In this document: positions 10,407 to 23,905 of the stretch, one piece after another | Position numbering within the stretch: the stretch's first letter is position 1 | How the letters are laid out: every line of letters starts with the position of its first letter | Origin: Cenococcum geophilum 1.58 | Lineage: Eukaryota; Ascomycota; Dothideomycetes; Gloniales; Gloniaceae | Direction of reading: 5' to 3' | Assembly: GCA_001692895.1 (NCBI GenBank) | Contig: KV748200.1 | Span: forward strand, 1,190,914-1,254,913 | DNA length: 64,000 nucleotides | Program-made: the position numbers and the translations under genes | The notes under the pieces: generated by a model | Databases searched by the model: none | What the model was told of the DNA's origin: nothing | What the model saw: the letters and a program-made list of their open reading frames with translations, nothing else

Positions 10407-13400
10407 CTAGAAAATCCACGAGAATGTCTCCTCGACGTCGAAAGAAACGGCGCAGCTGGACTCCAATGTTAGCTAGAACTCACGTCAAGTACTTTTAGCA
10501 GTGAGCTTACCGGATATCTGCAGATGAAGCTCCAATGAGCACATCGAAACGGCCTTCCTCAGCAATCCAAGCGGAACGTGGCTCTAGATTGGTGTCATAG
10601 TAGCCGACTGAGTACTTATCAAACACTAGCTCTACAATTTTAGTCTCGCCAGGCTGAAGGAAAACTTTTGCGAATCCTTGAAGTTCCTTCTCTGGTCGAG
10701 GGATTCTAGATTTCACATCCTTGATATAGGCTTGGATAGTTTCGTAGGCTGCCATTTGGCCATCGTTCGTAATTGGAACAGACACCGTCACGGAGCCATA
10801 TTCACTGAGAATACCGCTGCAGATCACGGGCGTACCGTATGTGAAAGTGGTGTAGGAGAGACCATGGCCAAAAGGAAATAGTGGCGCAATTTTGGCTTTC
10901 TCATAGTGCCGATAGCCAATATAGATTCCTTCTCCATAGATGACCTTCAGATTCTCGCCAGGCCAGTTGTGATAAGCCGGGCTGTCTGCAAGTCTCCGAG
11001 GGAAAGTAGTTGGCAATTTGCCACTGGGACTTTGAAGACCAAATAGCACGTCTGACAGAGCGTTCCCGGCCTCTTGGCCTTGGTACCAAGCTTGGAGGAT
11101 TGCAGGAACCTTGTCTGCCCATGGCATGGTTACAGGCGTCCCAGACTGATTGACAACGATTGTCCTGGGATTGGCTTGCAGAACCGCCTCGATGAGTCTG
11201 TCCTGGCTACCATCCTTTGGAAGATCCATGGTCTGACGATCATAGCCTTCTGACTCCCACTCCGCGTCCAATCCAACGAAAACGATAGCTACATCAGCCT
11301 CTGTTGCAGCATTAATGGCTTCTTGTAGGAGATCAACTTGGGATTCCTCCTCATAGCCAATACGGCAGCCGGCATAAGTATGGGTCTTACCCTCGAAGGA
11401 GAGCTTCGACAACGGTCGAAGTTCGCTAGTACTCTCAACAAGAATCTCAATAGGCTTTCCTGCCTCTAAGGATATTGATTTCACAACGTCTACTGAGTCC
11501 TTGAACATAGCTTCTCCTTCCTCAGTCCAGTTCCAGTTATCGATAAGTAGCTCCCCGTTAAGGAATAGGCGCCCGGGCCCAACGCTCGAGAAGCTGAACG
11601 TCTGAGTACCGGTCGTGACGGGCGTAATGACTGCCTTTACTCTGAAAGAGAAGTCTGGAAGAAGCTCCATTGGGGCCGAATCCCACAGATATAGATCCGT
11701 TGCTTGCTTGTGTTGCACGTATACAGGGTCGCCCTCGAATCTATCGCCTTTGTAGTATTCTAGTATCACTCCCTGATCACCGGATGGCGTTTTGCAGTAA
11801 GGAGATGCGAGAGGCAGCCGCTTAGAGGTGTCACAGCCTTGTGAGAATAACAACTCGGCTCCTGTTCGGGAACGGATTCCATCAAACGGGGTGGTTGTGT
11901 AGTAGGGATTGAGACTTGCACTCCCACCACCTCCGGCGATGGCGCGTTTAGCGTTTGGTCCTATTATGGCAATTTTATGGACATCCGCGATTGGGAGGGT
12001 GTTATTGCCATTCTTTAGTAAAGTCAGCCCTTCTATGCCCGCCTGACGGATTAGCTGGCTTGTTTCTGGGTTGTTATTTGACCGTTCAGCCGGTTCTGGT
12101 GGTCCATTCAAGCCTTTGGTTCGGTCAACGAGATATAGAACGTTGCCTGCCGCTCGTTCGATATCCTTTACTGAAAGCTCACCGTCCTCAATGGCCTTCA
12201 GGGCCTTTTCGCCTCGCCACAAGCTAGACGTAGGCATTTCCAGATCACAACCAACACGGATCGACTCAGCAACTGAGTTGGTTCCAGTCCAGTCCGACAT
12301 CACCATCCTAAGTATGTTAGCTTAGTTATATCTACCGCCATCGCGCTTTTTTAACGCAGGAGCGAAGTATATGACTAGTAATGATTGAATTCTCCCAGCC
12401 AAGTAAAATACGTTGTACTCACCCATCGTATTCCCATTCATTCCGCAGAATTTCCTTCAGAGTGTGTTCGTTCATGTCCGCATGAACGCCATTAATAAGG
12501 TTGTATGAGCTCATCAAAGCCCAGGGCGGGCATTCCCTCATAGCAATTTCAAATGGCTTGAGGTAGATCTCACGAAGTGGCCTTTCCGCAATAATTGAAT
12601 CGATCTTCATCCGGTGCGTTTCTTGCTCATTGCCGACGAAATGCTTAATCGTCGCAGCGACGTTTTTGCTCTGAACACCGCGGATGTAGGAAGCGGCAAG
12701 TTTTCCTGTAAGAAGCGGGTCTTCAGAGAATGACTCGAAGTTTCTTCCGCCGAGTGGAGATCGATGCATGCAAACGGTAGGAGCAAGGAGGACGTTAGCT
12801 CCTCGAGCTTTTGTCTCCTCACCGAGATGCCTTCCAATCTCCTCAATCAAGTCGACGTTCCAGGACGCTGCTAATGAGATTCCACAAGGAAACAACGCAG
12901 CCTGGAGGTTGGTTAGTATATCAGTCGATGTACACTAAAGGTTGACATACTAGAGTGCCATTCTTGAAGAACTCCCCTCTTGCCCCATTCGGTCCATCTG
13001 TAGTTTTGATAGAAGGAACACCTTTCTCTGGCAGCGCTTTGGTCCTCCAAAAGTCCGCCCCAGTTAGGAGGGAGATCTTAAAAAGTTAGTGTAATTCCTC
13101 TGTGCTTGCTATAGGGTAGTGAAAGTGCAAGTGCTAGACCAAGTTTAAAATTCGAAGTTCTGAAAATGTCCAAACAAACGAAACGTACGCAGAACGGCCG
13201 AGGAGGATTCGTATCGGCAAAGAAAAGGGACAATACAATTCATGTTGGAGTTCTACCAAAGGAACAGCAACATGCCCTTGAATGCCAAATTCATTGTCAT
13301 CCACCATCCATCCAGCCGCCCGACGAGTATACACCGCTGGCGTCGATTGAGGCAAAGGAACGATGCGAAATTTTCACGTAATGGATGGTGTTCGAGAATA

Positions 13401-13701
13401 TTATCGTAGCCCGTTGGGAAGTTTGAGGCTAATATGAATGTGAAATGTCAAAGCCGCAACCTACTTGTTCCTCCAAGGATAGCTTCGCCGCCAGCTCTCT
13501 CGCCGCATCGTCCGGCCTCTCCAACGTATATAGCTTCTTTCCCTTCATGATTTTGGTGTCGATAGGTTCTTCTGGGATGAGTGCAAGAGTTAGTGTGGGA
13601 GGCGTAAAGGCAGGATGATGTGCGGCGTGCTTTATAGCAACATCTGCAATCCCAGGGTCCTCTATCGAAGTAGGTACAAGGTTGCTATCTCCTATGGTCA
13701 A
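10407..13701 (-). CDS. GH3 beta-glucosidase with PA14 and fibronectin III-like domains
   Basis: Hydrolyses terminal beta-D-glucosides, for example from cellulose or plant glycosides. Five exons (13701-13465, 13076-12951, 12901-12423, 12307-10511, 10455-10407) give 895 residues with all phases agreeing. N-terminal TIM-barrel motifs: LSLEEQ|ISLLTGADFW, TTDGPNGARG, IKHFVGNEQE. The catalytic nucleophile is the Asp in GMVMSDW, residue about 286, encoded across the third/fourth exon join. A PA14 insert lies around residues 455-600, then the alpha/beta sandwich and an FnIII-like tail. The last 49-nt exon restores the usual family ending (AVSFDVEETFSWIF); without it the frame would stop early at 10507. 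No signal peptide is visible, suggesting an intracellular enzyme or a wrongly placed first exon. Intron 1 is unusually long (388 nt). Confidence 0.92.
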
Positions 13702-15093
13702 GAACGAAAGCTTTTAATCACTCAATCGGAGTGTCTGGACGAGATCCGAGCCTTTGCCACGCAGAACTTTGTCCGTGTGGAGGAGAAACTCATTCGAAAG
13801 TTAAGGAATATCACAACTCTGAGTAGGACGCTCGTAGACAAATGTACTAACAGCGTTGCCTGATTTGATAGTCGCGCGCAACGCTCCGGGTACTAAAGAT
13901 GACAATGCCAAAACGTCGGAATGTATGAGGAACAAGCCTTGTATCTAGTGAGCTGGGGCCTCGATCTAGGATCGTCTGCCTGGCGCCATTGGCCGGTGGG
14001 ACGGCACGGCTGAGGAGTTTTACGGATACATATCGATCTTCATTAGCCTCTCGCTGAGGCGGGATTTGTACCAATCTAGATGTATGAATTTCATTCTCTC
14101 AAAGTGTGGCAGCCTGTGTACAGGCGCCCGAGAGGCAGGGTCACAGAGCGCGTTCGCGCCATTATTGGTAAGGTGCCGTGCAAAGATCGTCCAAAGTTGC
14201 AGCGTCTGACTGCAATTGACAGCAATGCTGTGGTGGGACAGCCAGAACAGCATACGCCGCCGCCGTGGTTGGTTTTGATTCGATCATTCAAAAGGAAAGT
14301 TTGCCGGTGATAGCGGTCTTGTACTGCGTCGGAGGCGCAAGTCCGTGGTTCCCACAAGGGTCCTCCACGTTGGGGGTATTGGGGGAGGTCAATCACAGTG
14401 GAGCGAGCCCTGGAGACGAAGACGTAGCCGGATAAACCGTGGGAAAACCCCGGGATCGGAGGCACGGCACCACAGCGGGAATGACGGGCCTACAGACCGG
14501 ATTGCGGGACGCGCCAAATGGTGCCAACTTTAACCCGAACGCTTGGTGAGCGCCAAGCCCCGCTCTTGATTGGTAGGTGTTGATTGAACTATGAAGGAAA
14601 AGAGACTATATATATACATGATGTAGGTGCAGGCAATAAAGAGTGTAGTAGGTCGACAGTAGGTAATATACATGGAGCAAAAAGGGAACAGGGACACGAC
14701 GAGTGCAGCAGTTCATGTGAAGCACAGACGCCCCGTTGCAGCATAGCACGCCGAGTTCGCCAGCATCACTTGAACCTCGACAATGTCATGAGACTACCTA
14801 GCAAGACCATCCATACACTGCACCATATCACTAGCTCAACTACCTCAGAGTGCCTCTTACGCCATACGCCGCCCTTTGAATCCTTAACACACGTGCCCTT
14901 CATCCTCTGAACAACGCAATCGTCGGCCATAGCAAGTCCCTTGAACAAAGCAGCGTGATCATTTTAATCATCTTCTTACCCTCGCTACTGAAATAAATGC
15001 CTCTACCCCTCAAACACTGTGATGAAGAGCCAAAACGATACTCATACAATGAGGTACCGCCAGACACGGCAATCTAGTTATATCACCGCCGAT
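13702..15093. other. Intergenic between GH3 and myosin genes
   Basis: About 1.4 kb of mixed GC content. It must contain the GH3 promoter and the myosin terminator. Several short frames on both strands lack any domain. I see no RNA gene and no obvious repeat. Confidence 0.55.
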
Positions 15094-18000
15094 TCACCAT
15101 TCGTCATCGTTTGCAGGCCGTCGACCGTGCATCGCCGCCTGCCTTTGCCTCAATGCTTCCGCCAAGCCTCCTGCGATACTTCCACTGCTGTCTCTGGCAC
15201 CCGCGTCACTGTTACTTGCTCCGCTTCCGGAGTACCCGCTATCTCGCGGCGCCGGCGATGGGGCAGGCTTCTTACTAGCTGGACGTTTCGCTGGCGGGGC
15301 AGGAGGATTAGGCTTGGCGCGGATGCCTCCTTGAGTTGTGCCGTTGCTTGGTATTCCGTTGGCAACAGGTGGGGTTGGCACAGCGCGAGGAGCTATGGGT
15401 GGTGCAGGAGGAGGCGCTGGCCTGTTAACAACCTCTTCCAGGTACGCGGATGGCGCCCAGCCCGATGCTGATTTGTCTAGACGGCTTGCCAGCCACCAGC
15501 CTGAGACGTCGTATTAGCATTGCGACACACTAAGGTAACTGCCAAGAACACTTACCATTTCCTTCTTTCTGTGTGACCAATATCACCTCATCCTTCTTGA
15601 TACTGAGCTCTCCAGCAGATTGCCCTAGGAAGTCGTACAAAGCTCGATATGTCGGTTCCTTGGGGGCAGAGGGTGCTGCAGGTGGGGGTGGGGGAGGGCC
15701 ACGCGCCGACAATGCTGATGATGACGATATATTACGAGCATGCCCTGCACCGTTTGACAAGGTAGCGACGGGTTGAGGGACTGGTCTCGGTTGCGTGGCG
15801 GTTTGTTGTCCACCTTGAGGTGTTTGCCTTGCTTGAGCCGGACGGTTGGAGAGTTTTGAGGGGCCACCGCCAGGCCCTCCAGGACGCAGTAGTTTTCCAC
15901 TGGTAATTGGCTTGCCAGCTACCTGCTTCCCGCGAGGAGTGGGGCGAGACACAGAGTTTGGTGGTTCCCCTGGACCTGTATGTATAGTCCCGCTTTTGTA
16001 TACATCGTCCCTGGGCACTGCAGTATCTTTGACCGTCTTGACCGCAGCAGGTTTCCCAGGTTTCTTGTTGAACTCAATACTGCCTTTCGTTAGACTCGTA
16101 AGAGATTGATTTAGTGCAGATACTCACGTGTTCCCGATCCTGAGATCCAGCGCGCCACGAGTTGCCGTCCTCAGCTGAGTAAAGAACTCGGTTTTAAAGA
16201 CGCAATTCACCAAGGGGTCGGGTTCTTGAGGCGAGCCCACGCCGATCGCAAACCAATCATCCTTGAGCGTCGATGCGCTCACGAACTGAATTGCTCCCAG
16301 GGGTATAGTTCGCTCGGCTTGTATTGATATCTGCCGGTTGACGAGAACCTGTTTCACGAGATAGACATTCTTCCTTGTGAGTATTAGTATTCGAGGCTCC
16401 GGCTTGCTAGATCGGCCAAGTTTCGAGACTAGTAGCTCAGCCCTGCACGAGAATAGTACTTCTTCGTTCCCACCAATATTGATGGAATTCCTTATCACCT
16501 CTCCAGGACCGCCTCTATTTCCGACACCCAGATAGTCCCCTAGGAAGCGGCGCGAGCCGACTAAACTGAATCGCCGCCTTTCTTTGCGTCCCTGTAATAT
16601 TTGGTGACCCTGGTCCCGGATTTGAATAAATTCTAGACCACCATTGACCCTTCTCCAGAAGCGTTGGATGCGAATGGCGCATTCTGTCCTGTACCGCAGG
16701 TAGTTTCTCCACGCGCGCTGGATTCTGATCGCCATATTATGCCAATAGCGATCACGCATGGTTTCCAGGGCAAACAGGGTTTCCGGGGTCTTGATGAAGA
16801 CCTTAGTGACGCCCATTTGAAATTCCTCCGCAGGAATACTGGTATCCTTGAGAATTTGTCTTGTGCCGGTCTGGTAGTCACCTGTCCACGTATATTCTCC
16901 CGCGTAAGAAGTCTTCGGAGAAAGTAGGAAAAATCGCTCTACAAATTTCTCAAACGTTTGCCGAGAAGCAAAGCCTGCGCGACGAATGCGGACATTTTCT
17001 TGTAATCCCAGATACTTGATTTGATGGAGAACATTCGACGAATTGTATTCCGTGGGTGATTTATTCTCGTTAGGTTTGATGGTTCGAATATATGAGGGCG
17101 AAGCTTTCATGAGGGTAGCCACAAGATCATTAGCCGAGGCTTTGATCTTGTCTCCGGCAGTAGGCGGACGACGCTTGTTGTCTTGATCGACCTGGTGAGG
17201 GAACAGCACATGAACAAAGCTGTTCGAGCTCTGGGCGACGAGGTTAAGTAAATCCTTGAGCAATTGGTCTTTGTTCTTATCAGTCATTCCATCCACAGCA
17301 TACGACACATCACCAGCATAGTGCTTGATGATAAATTGACCTTGTCTCGGTTGGAAATTTGGATTTGACGAAAGGGCATTTAGCCTTTGGACAAAGGTCT
17401 GATCTGCGGCGGTTGGGTCTGCATGCGCAGTTGCACAGGCATCATTCAGCGCAGCGAATACGCCCGGTGGTCGTCTCTCTTCTATCAATTCGCATACAAC
17501 CTTGTTGTCAAAGTACTTGATTGGAGTCCATTGGATTTGCTCCCTGGCATATTCTTCCTGTTCCGTTCTCAGGGTTAGCTGGATGAAGATCTGTTGGAGT
17601 TTTTCGTTAACGTAATTAATGCAAAGCTGTTCGAAGCTATTCCGCTCGAAAATTTCGAATCCATAAATGTCTAGAATTCCGACCGAATGAGCCAGTGCTC
17701 CTCGAGCTTTCAGTGAGGCGTTGACTCGTTCCACAATCCAGTCGAACAAGTTGAAATAGATTGCTTTAGACAGAGCATCCCGCACGGCTGTAGCCTGCGC
17801 TGGGTTGAGTGGTACTTCGTACACAGATCCCCTTCGTCCACCACGGCTGGTCTCCACAATCCTTAACGTGAGTGCTTTGTTGACGTGCGCAGAGTCAACC
17901 TCCAGGAGGTACGCAACAAAATCGACAACTGACTGATCGACGATAGTCCCGTTTCCTGAATCGTCTTCAGTAAAGGCAACGTTGCCAAGCCACAGAATAG

Positions 18001-19218
18001 CAGCGAGCATCCGGAATATATTGTCCTGTTCTGATTGCGCTAAGCCAATGATCTTCATGGCATCTAGAGTCTCCTGGAAGTCAGAATGGTCATCAATTCC
18101 TAGTACATCGTAGCATTTTGACCGGCTGGTGTAAACATAAGATTGTGGTTGCTGAACTCCAAATATCTCTAAGCCGTCAGGTCAGCAAAGTAAAGGATAG
18201 AAAGTGATAGTCATGTATACCTCGATAGTGTGACGATGCAGCCTTGGTAAACTGGTAGAAAATATGAAAATTGCGCTCATTGGTAATCTGTCCAACAACC
18301 CGGGACTTTTCGAGAAGATAATTGTTAATATTTGCTCCTACAGGTTCTCCCTGCGCATTGAACTGAATCTCTAAGTACTTTCCAAACCTCGAGGAGTTGT
18401 TATTTCTTAATGTCTTCGCATTTCCAAAGGACTCGAGTAAAGGATTTGTGGCCAGCACCATGTCCTTAGTTTCCTGGATTGAAGAATTACTGCCTCCCGA
18501 AACATTCGCAATGTATTGCATTATACGCTTGGCTGCTTCTGTCTTGCCCGCACCAGACTCGCCGGATATGATGATACACTGGTTCTCCTTGTACCCGTTC
18601 ATGTTATAGTAAGCGGACTCGGCGATGGCGTAAACGTGCGGAGGCATCTGATATTGTCAGCGATGAGGCATGTATAAAAGTTGATCGAGCAGACCTCTAG
18701 CCGGTTTTTGCCTTTATAGCTGTTCAGCACTTCATCTATATATATGCCCACTAGTCACGGTCAGCATGAACATATTGAAACGAAAAATACTCCACATACG
18801 GTCCCGGAATGGATTGACGGAAACTAGCACATGTCCAATGTATGTCTAAACCACGTCAATAAGTATTTCTTGACGCGCCGGATGCGCCAATAGCAGACGC
18901 TTTCTATCGTTGCGGGGGTCACGCACGTATATCTCCGCATTCTCGAACCTCTTCTTCAGATTGTCATTTATGGCCTCGTTCGAGATTTTGCTGATCAATG
19001 TGAGATCTGATACTCCCACCTCCTTCTTCTTTGTTGACTCAAACACGGCCTTCTTCGCGAACTGAGCCTTGCCCCCGCCGCCAGCGGCTGTTGGCTGTTT
19101 CGAACTGCTGGCATCCTTCTTACGCCCAGCACGCTTCGTGACCGCCTATGTGCCAGCATCGTATTAGCTTCCCTAATGTACAGGTAGGAAATAGAGTTCC
19201 ATGATATTTTTGTACCAT
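15094..19218 (-). CDS. myoA: Class I myosin with SH3 and acidic tail
   Basis: Actin motor of endocytic patches and hyphal tips, essential for polarised growth in Aspergillus. Eight exons: 19218-19216 (ATG only), 19145-18927, 18845-18800, 18750-18695, 18647-18221, 18168-16128, 16079-15556 and 15500-15094, giving 1240 residues, close to Aspergillus MyoA. Motor domain: P-loop GESGAGKT at about residues 137-144, [10 protein letters not shown] (switch I), [20 protein letters not shown] (switch II and relay). Two IQ-like helices ([23 protein letters not shown]) are followed by the TH1 membrane-binding tail, a Pro-rich region, an SH3 domain ([20 protein letters not shown]...WWLASRLD...[11 protein letters not shown]) split over the last intron, PPAPP motifs and the C-terminal NDDEW. 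The last is the acidic Arp2/3-activating end. Splice phases agree throughout. Confidence 0.96.
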
Positions 19219-19898
19219 AATCGGTGCCCAAAAGCTCCCTCAAATCGTATAGTGGTTCCAAGTTCTCCGTTGTGTTGTAGATGGAGTGTCGCGTAGTTTG
19301 CAGGGTTGTAGAGAGGTAGGAGAGAACAAGAAGGTTGAGGAGAAGATGTGCAGGAAACAGCAGCGCTGTAAGAGCGGCGGAGAAGTTATGGGACGAAGCG
19401 TCGCAATCGCCTAGATGGCTTCAGGTTCAAAACGTCACACAGAAGTGAGCGGCGGCGGCCGATTCGGAAAACCAGGGCCCAAGCCACCACGGGACTCAGC
19501 CACGATGCAATTTGACTCAACCTCCACGACGCGCAACCATCTTATTACAGTCCGTAAGGCCGAAAGAATTCTAAGGATGAAAACTGTACAAGCTTACGAC
19601 GCCTACTGATAAACTCCTACACGCCGTACATTTTTCTACATTCGTAGGCAGTGTATTTTACAAAGATCGAAGAGTGCAACTGAATAGTCCGAAGCACACT
19701 TTCAAAACCCAACAGTCAAAATACTATCTTAGCATTGGATCAATGCCATCCCAAGAGATTCCACTTCAATTTACTATCCAGGAAGTCGTTAAAGCTGCGA
19801 AGGTCGCAACATGAAGAACCCAAAGCGAATGCAGATACTACGCCGCCAACTCCCCCAAACGCCTTCGCTTATAATATTCAGAAACGCCAATAATAGAC
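19219..19898. promoter_or_regulatory. Upstream region of myosin I
   Basis: About 680 bp between the start of myosin I and the stop of the polo-like kinase, both on the minus strand. It should hold the myosin promoter and the kinase terminator. No clear motif was identified. Confidence 0.5.
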
Positions 19899-22641
19899 TC
19901 ACGCTTTGACTGTATCACCACCAAAACGCCCAACAGTAACCCAATCCTGCTTCTTACCATCTTCCAGTTGAGGCCCTTCCCACTTCAAACTGTCTGGCTC
20001 CGAAAGACATCCCAAGCCTCCAGCAGTGACCCACTCATCCATGACGGATATAATGAACTCCAGCTTCTGCCTCAGTAAATTTGCTTCAGTCATTTTCCTA
20101 AATGCAACCGTGACTTCTGCTGATCCGTACAGAAGATTCTGGAGAGAACTCTTGAGGATTTCTCGGCCGCGAATATACTTGAATGGAAGATCACTATGTT
20201 CTACGAGATGCTCGGCAGCCTCCAAAGACAGACATGTGAACACGCAATATTCAGCGTCTGCCGAGAAAACCAACTTTGTATGGTCCGGGAAATTGAACTA
20301 AAAAGAATAGGATCAGCCTAAGTTCATATGGGAGGAATATGCGACTGGTAGTCTCACCTGGAAAGATCCATCCCCAAAGCCCCACACACCGACATTCCCT
20401 AATCGTTGATAAAACCTTACAAAGGAGGTTTGTGCAGGTTCCTTTTCAGCTGGAGTACGTCCTTCCACCTGTCCTAACTGCTGGCACATATATTTTCCAA
20501 ATTTCATCCAAATAATACTCGTTGATCGTCTCCGTTCCTTATCTACCTCAATCCTTCGGAGCCCATCTCCAGCGCAATCCGCGTAGTATTCAAGCGGGAT
20601 CTTTTCAACAAGTCTGGGATCTTTTGCAACCTCCTTCAAGAGAGTATAGCCGTCGCGAACGACTGCATGGGTGACTGGGTGCCGTGCCGTAGCGTTCACA
20701 ATACAGCCGATGCTACCGTCTTCCAAAACATATCCTACACCGTGTTTTCTAGAGTAGTCTACCCATTTAGAAACGAAAGGAACTTGCTGTGGAGGTCCCG
20801 GTCGACGGCTAGCTGTAGGTCTATTGGCTAGTGCGCGTGCCACATTATCGCGGAACTTTGAAGCTCGTGCAAGCACTGACGCTGGGTCCGTGAATGGAAT
20901 AATTGATTTGTGGGGCGCTGCAGGCTGCAGGTCAACCTGGGGCGATGACTGCACTTCAGGCGAAGAACGTGGTTTTGCATGGTCGCTAACGACAGCTTCT
21001 TGAATTTCGCGCACCTTTTCTTGCGGAAGCTTTTCACCCCCCTGGACTATTTCTTTCGTCGATACAGTTCTTTGCATAGTTCGGGTATACCGAGGACCAC
21101 GTATAGGTGCTGTGCCAGCAGTCACTCGATCTGGATTTGATATTTTCCGGACTGGTCTCATGCGGGTGGGCTTCTCAATCACTCTCCTTACAGTCTCTGT
21201 TTCCTGGACAGGCTCAACGTTCTCTTTCAAAGGTTGGGTCTGTTCTTCTCTGACTGGAAGGCGACTGGGTGGCGCTTTTGTACGATCATTCCCTGTAGTT
21301 TCCACCAATGCATGACCTTCCGATGAGGATTCCTTCTCCTCCGCAATCTCACTTAAGCCGCCAGAAGCTGGTGCTGGCCATTGGGTACGTTCTGGGAATG
21401 GTCGATAGACTGTTTCCTTTGGAAATGGTATCACAGGTTGTTTGCCTAGGTCGATCTCTCTCTGGCAATCCTTGACTACTGATCTCACTTTTCTGCCCCC
21501 GAAAACTGTAAAAGTCTTGCCGGGCTCATATTCTCCCACTCCTGATGCCTTGCACAGCTTATACCAATCATCGGAATATCCTCGTTTAATCGTTGCAGCG
21601 GCTGGAGGGCGAATTTTCGACCATTTCGGAATTCGGGACGTGCAGGCTGGATCAAGTTGCAACGGTATGAAGGCTATCCTGAAAAATGCGTGGCTCACAA
21701 TCTGGTCTGGGTTGGGACGGTCATCTTCATGAACAAGCAGGGATCCTACGAGGTCTCTCAAGTCTTCGGAAATGTCATTAGGAAATTTCGATAATTCCGG
21801 CCAAGAGTACTCCCGGTTCCTAAGCTTCTTGTAGATATCTTCTCTCTTAGGAGCATGGAAAGGTGCCCGTCCTACGGCAAGCGTGTACCTGAAATAATCA
21901 GTAAAAAGTAATCTTCGCCACATACTCTATTTCTTACATCATAATCCCAATGGCCCACAGGTCGACCTTCTCATTATGCCCTCGTCCGCTTTTCTCAAGA
22001 ACCTCTGGGGCCAAGTAGTTGGGTGTTCCACACATTGTGGTCCGCCGACCTCCAAGGTCATTCTGCGAGATCAAAAGTGCTGCTAAGCCGAAGTCTCCTA
22101 CTTTGATGTTCATGCCTTTATCCAAGAACAGGTTGCCCGTCTTTAAGTCTCTATGAACAATATTCCGATGATGTAAATATTTAATCGCTCCGCAGGTTTG
22201 GATCATAAAACGGCGTATCTCTGGCATAGTAAAATATTTTCGTTTTTTTATGGCATCCGCGAGAGAGCCATTTTCGCATAGCTCTAGCACAACATAGGTG
22301 CTCAATTCGAAGGAGAAGGCACGGTAGAACTCAACGATGTTGGGGTGGGATATCTTCGAGTGGATTTGAAGCTCAGTCACAAACTTTGCAGCATTAGCAT
22401 TTAACAAACAACAACAAAGGTGCAGATAAACCAATCCCACCTTTTGTGCCAGTTTAGGAGGCTCCATCTTAGACTTGACAATCTTCAGAGCAATTATATC
22501 TCCGGTGGGTTTGTTCTGTTGGAGCAACTCTGCTCGGTGGCAGATGGCGAATCCGCCTTTCCCCAGTTGTGGTCCAGTGGCATACTGTGATCCTGATGGA
22601 TCGCTCACCACCGCAGGTGGCGCATCAGCGTGGATAGACAT
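19899..22641 (-). CDS. plkA: Polo-like kinase
   Basis: Mitotic serine/threonine kinase acting at spindle poles, kinetochores and in cytokinesis. Exons: 22641-22441, 22383-21938, 21888-20358 and 20297-19899. Kinase domain: glycine loop GKGGFA near residue 27, ALKIV lysine, HRDLKTGN catalytic loop, DFG, T-loop TMCGTPNYLAPEVL, joined over the intron as WAIGIM|MYTLAVGRAPF. The C-terminal half has two polo boxes: VPFVSKWVDYSRKHGVGYVL and FVRFYQRLGNVGVWGFGDGSFQ|FNFPDHTKLVFS, the latter split by an intron (20357-20298). A long basic linker separates kinase and polo boxes. The 57-nt first intron (22440-22384) has no stop and a length divisible by three, but the family sequence LAQK|FVTELQIHSK shows it is removed. 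The stop TGA overlaps a donor-like GTGAGT. Confidence 0.95.
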
Positions 22642-23172
22642 TAGCTAGGTGGTGTTGGTGGTTTCGTCGCCGGGGTCGCGGAATTGAAGATGTTCGCTTG
22701 GTGCGGAACAACATAAACAAAGAGGTCGTTGCGAAGCAACCCCCTGCAGGTGCGGGCCGTTTAATGGTGCCCATCCCGCCATCCATGGAGCCGAACGCTA
22801 AGACCTATCTCGACGAGATATTCACTTAGTTATTAAAATTATTTGCACTCATCTAGATTGTGAATTCATAAAGTGAGCTTACAGCCCTCGAATAATTATA
22901 TTGAAATGCCATTGCTTAGCAACAACTAAATCAATCAATCGGATCACGGAGGACTATCTCAGTTACCGACATAGTCCCGAAGGCAACCTCAACTTCAGCT
23001 TGACCATCTAAACTCCCACTTCGAGCAATTCTTCGTTGTTTTTCAAAGATTATCATGTCAGTATTATAGGAGACCCTCTCTTGTCGTCTTCACAAGATAT
23101 GAGACGTAGCACATCCAATGCCTAGAGTTGCCCTCGCTTTTTTCATTTCCTCTCCCAAGCAGCTAAATCGCC
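22642..23172. promoter_or_regulatory. Divergent promoter region, polo-like kinase / OPA3-like
   Basis: About 530 bp separate the start codons of two divergently transcribed genes, so both promoters must lie here. Pyrimidine-rich tracts precede the OPA3-like start (23140-23165). No specific factor site is claimed. Confidence 0.6.
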
Positions 23173-23905
23173 ATGTCTCTTACCCTTAAGATTACATCAT
23201 TGGTCGTGCGGACCTTAGCCAAGCCTATAGCAGTAAGCAGTGCTGAATATCATTAGCATTGACTAATCGCTGCTAACCGTTACACAATAGAACACAATCA
23301 AAAGAAATGCTCATGAGCACGAACGGTTTCGGAAAGTCTGTGTCAGGTTTGCGCAGGGTCTTCACCGAATTGACATGCGCATGCGGCTCGGGCTATTACA
23401 AGATCCAGCAGTTATCGACCGGCAAATAGCAAAGGAGGTTGCGGAAGCAGAGGCAAGAAGGAAAAGGGCACAAGCACCGACAGTCAAAACAGAAGCCGAG
23501 ACGAAGGCCGAGGAAGCTCTGACGGCCAAAGATAGAGAAGCAATTACAGCAAAGGCTAAAGCTGCTCATAAACCGCGAATACGGCCACTCACGGAAGCAA
23601 AGGCTATTGAGACGGGTGCAAATTTTATTTCCGAAACATTCCTATTCGCTGTGGGCATCAGCGTTATCATCTTTGAGCAATGGCGATCGAGGAGAAAGGA
23701 AAAGAATCGCCATGAGGATGTAACAGACAAATTGGAGATGCTCGAGACTAAACTCGGTGCCCTTGAAGCTGAATTAGCAGCGGAAAAGGGCAAGCAGACG
23801 TCAGAGCCCAGCATCAAACCCGAGGGTTCCAAAACAACAAAAGATCAAGACAGCAAAGCATCTTCCAATGCTTCTCCTAAAGAATCATTAGAAAAGCAAA
23901 AGTGA
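23173..23905 (+). CDS. OPA3-like mitochondrial protein
   Basis: Two exons, 23173-23232 and 23291-23905, with GTAAGC donor and TAG acceptor in phase 0, giving 224 residues. The N-terminus MSLTLKITSLVVRTLAKPIA|NTIKRNAHEHERFR matches the OPA3 family, whose human member is mutated in optic atrophy and 3-methylglutaconic aciduria and sits in mitochondrial membranes. The hallmark helix follows as ETFLFAVGISVIIFEQWRSRRKEK (about residues 131-154), then a coiled coil (DKLEMLETKLGALEAELAAE). The K/S-rich tail is low-complexity. The alanine/lysine-rich insert before the membrane helix is typical of filamentous fungi. Biochemical role is unknown even in animals. Confidence 0.9.
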
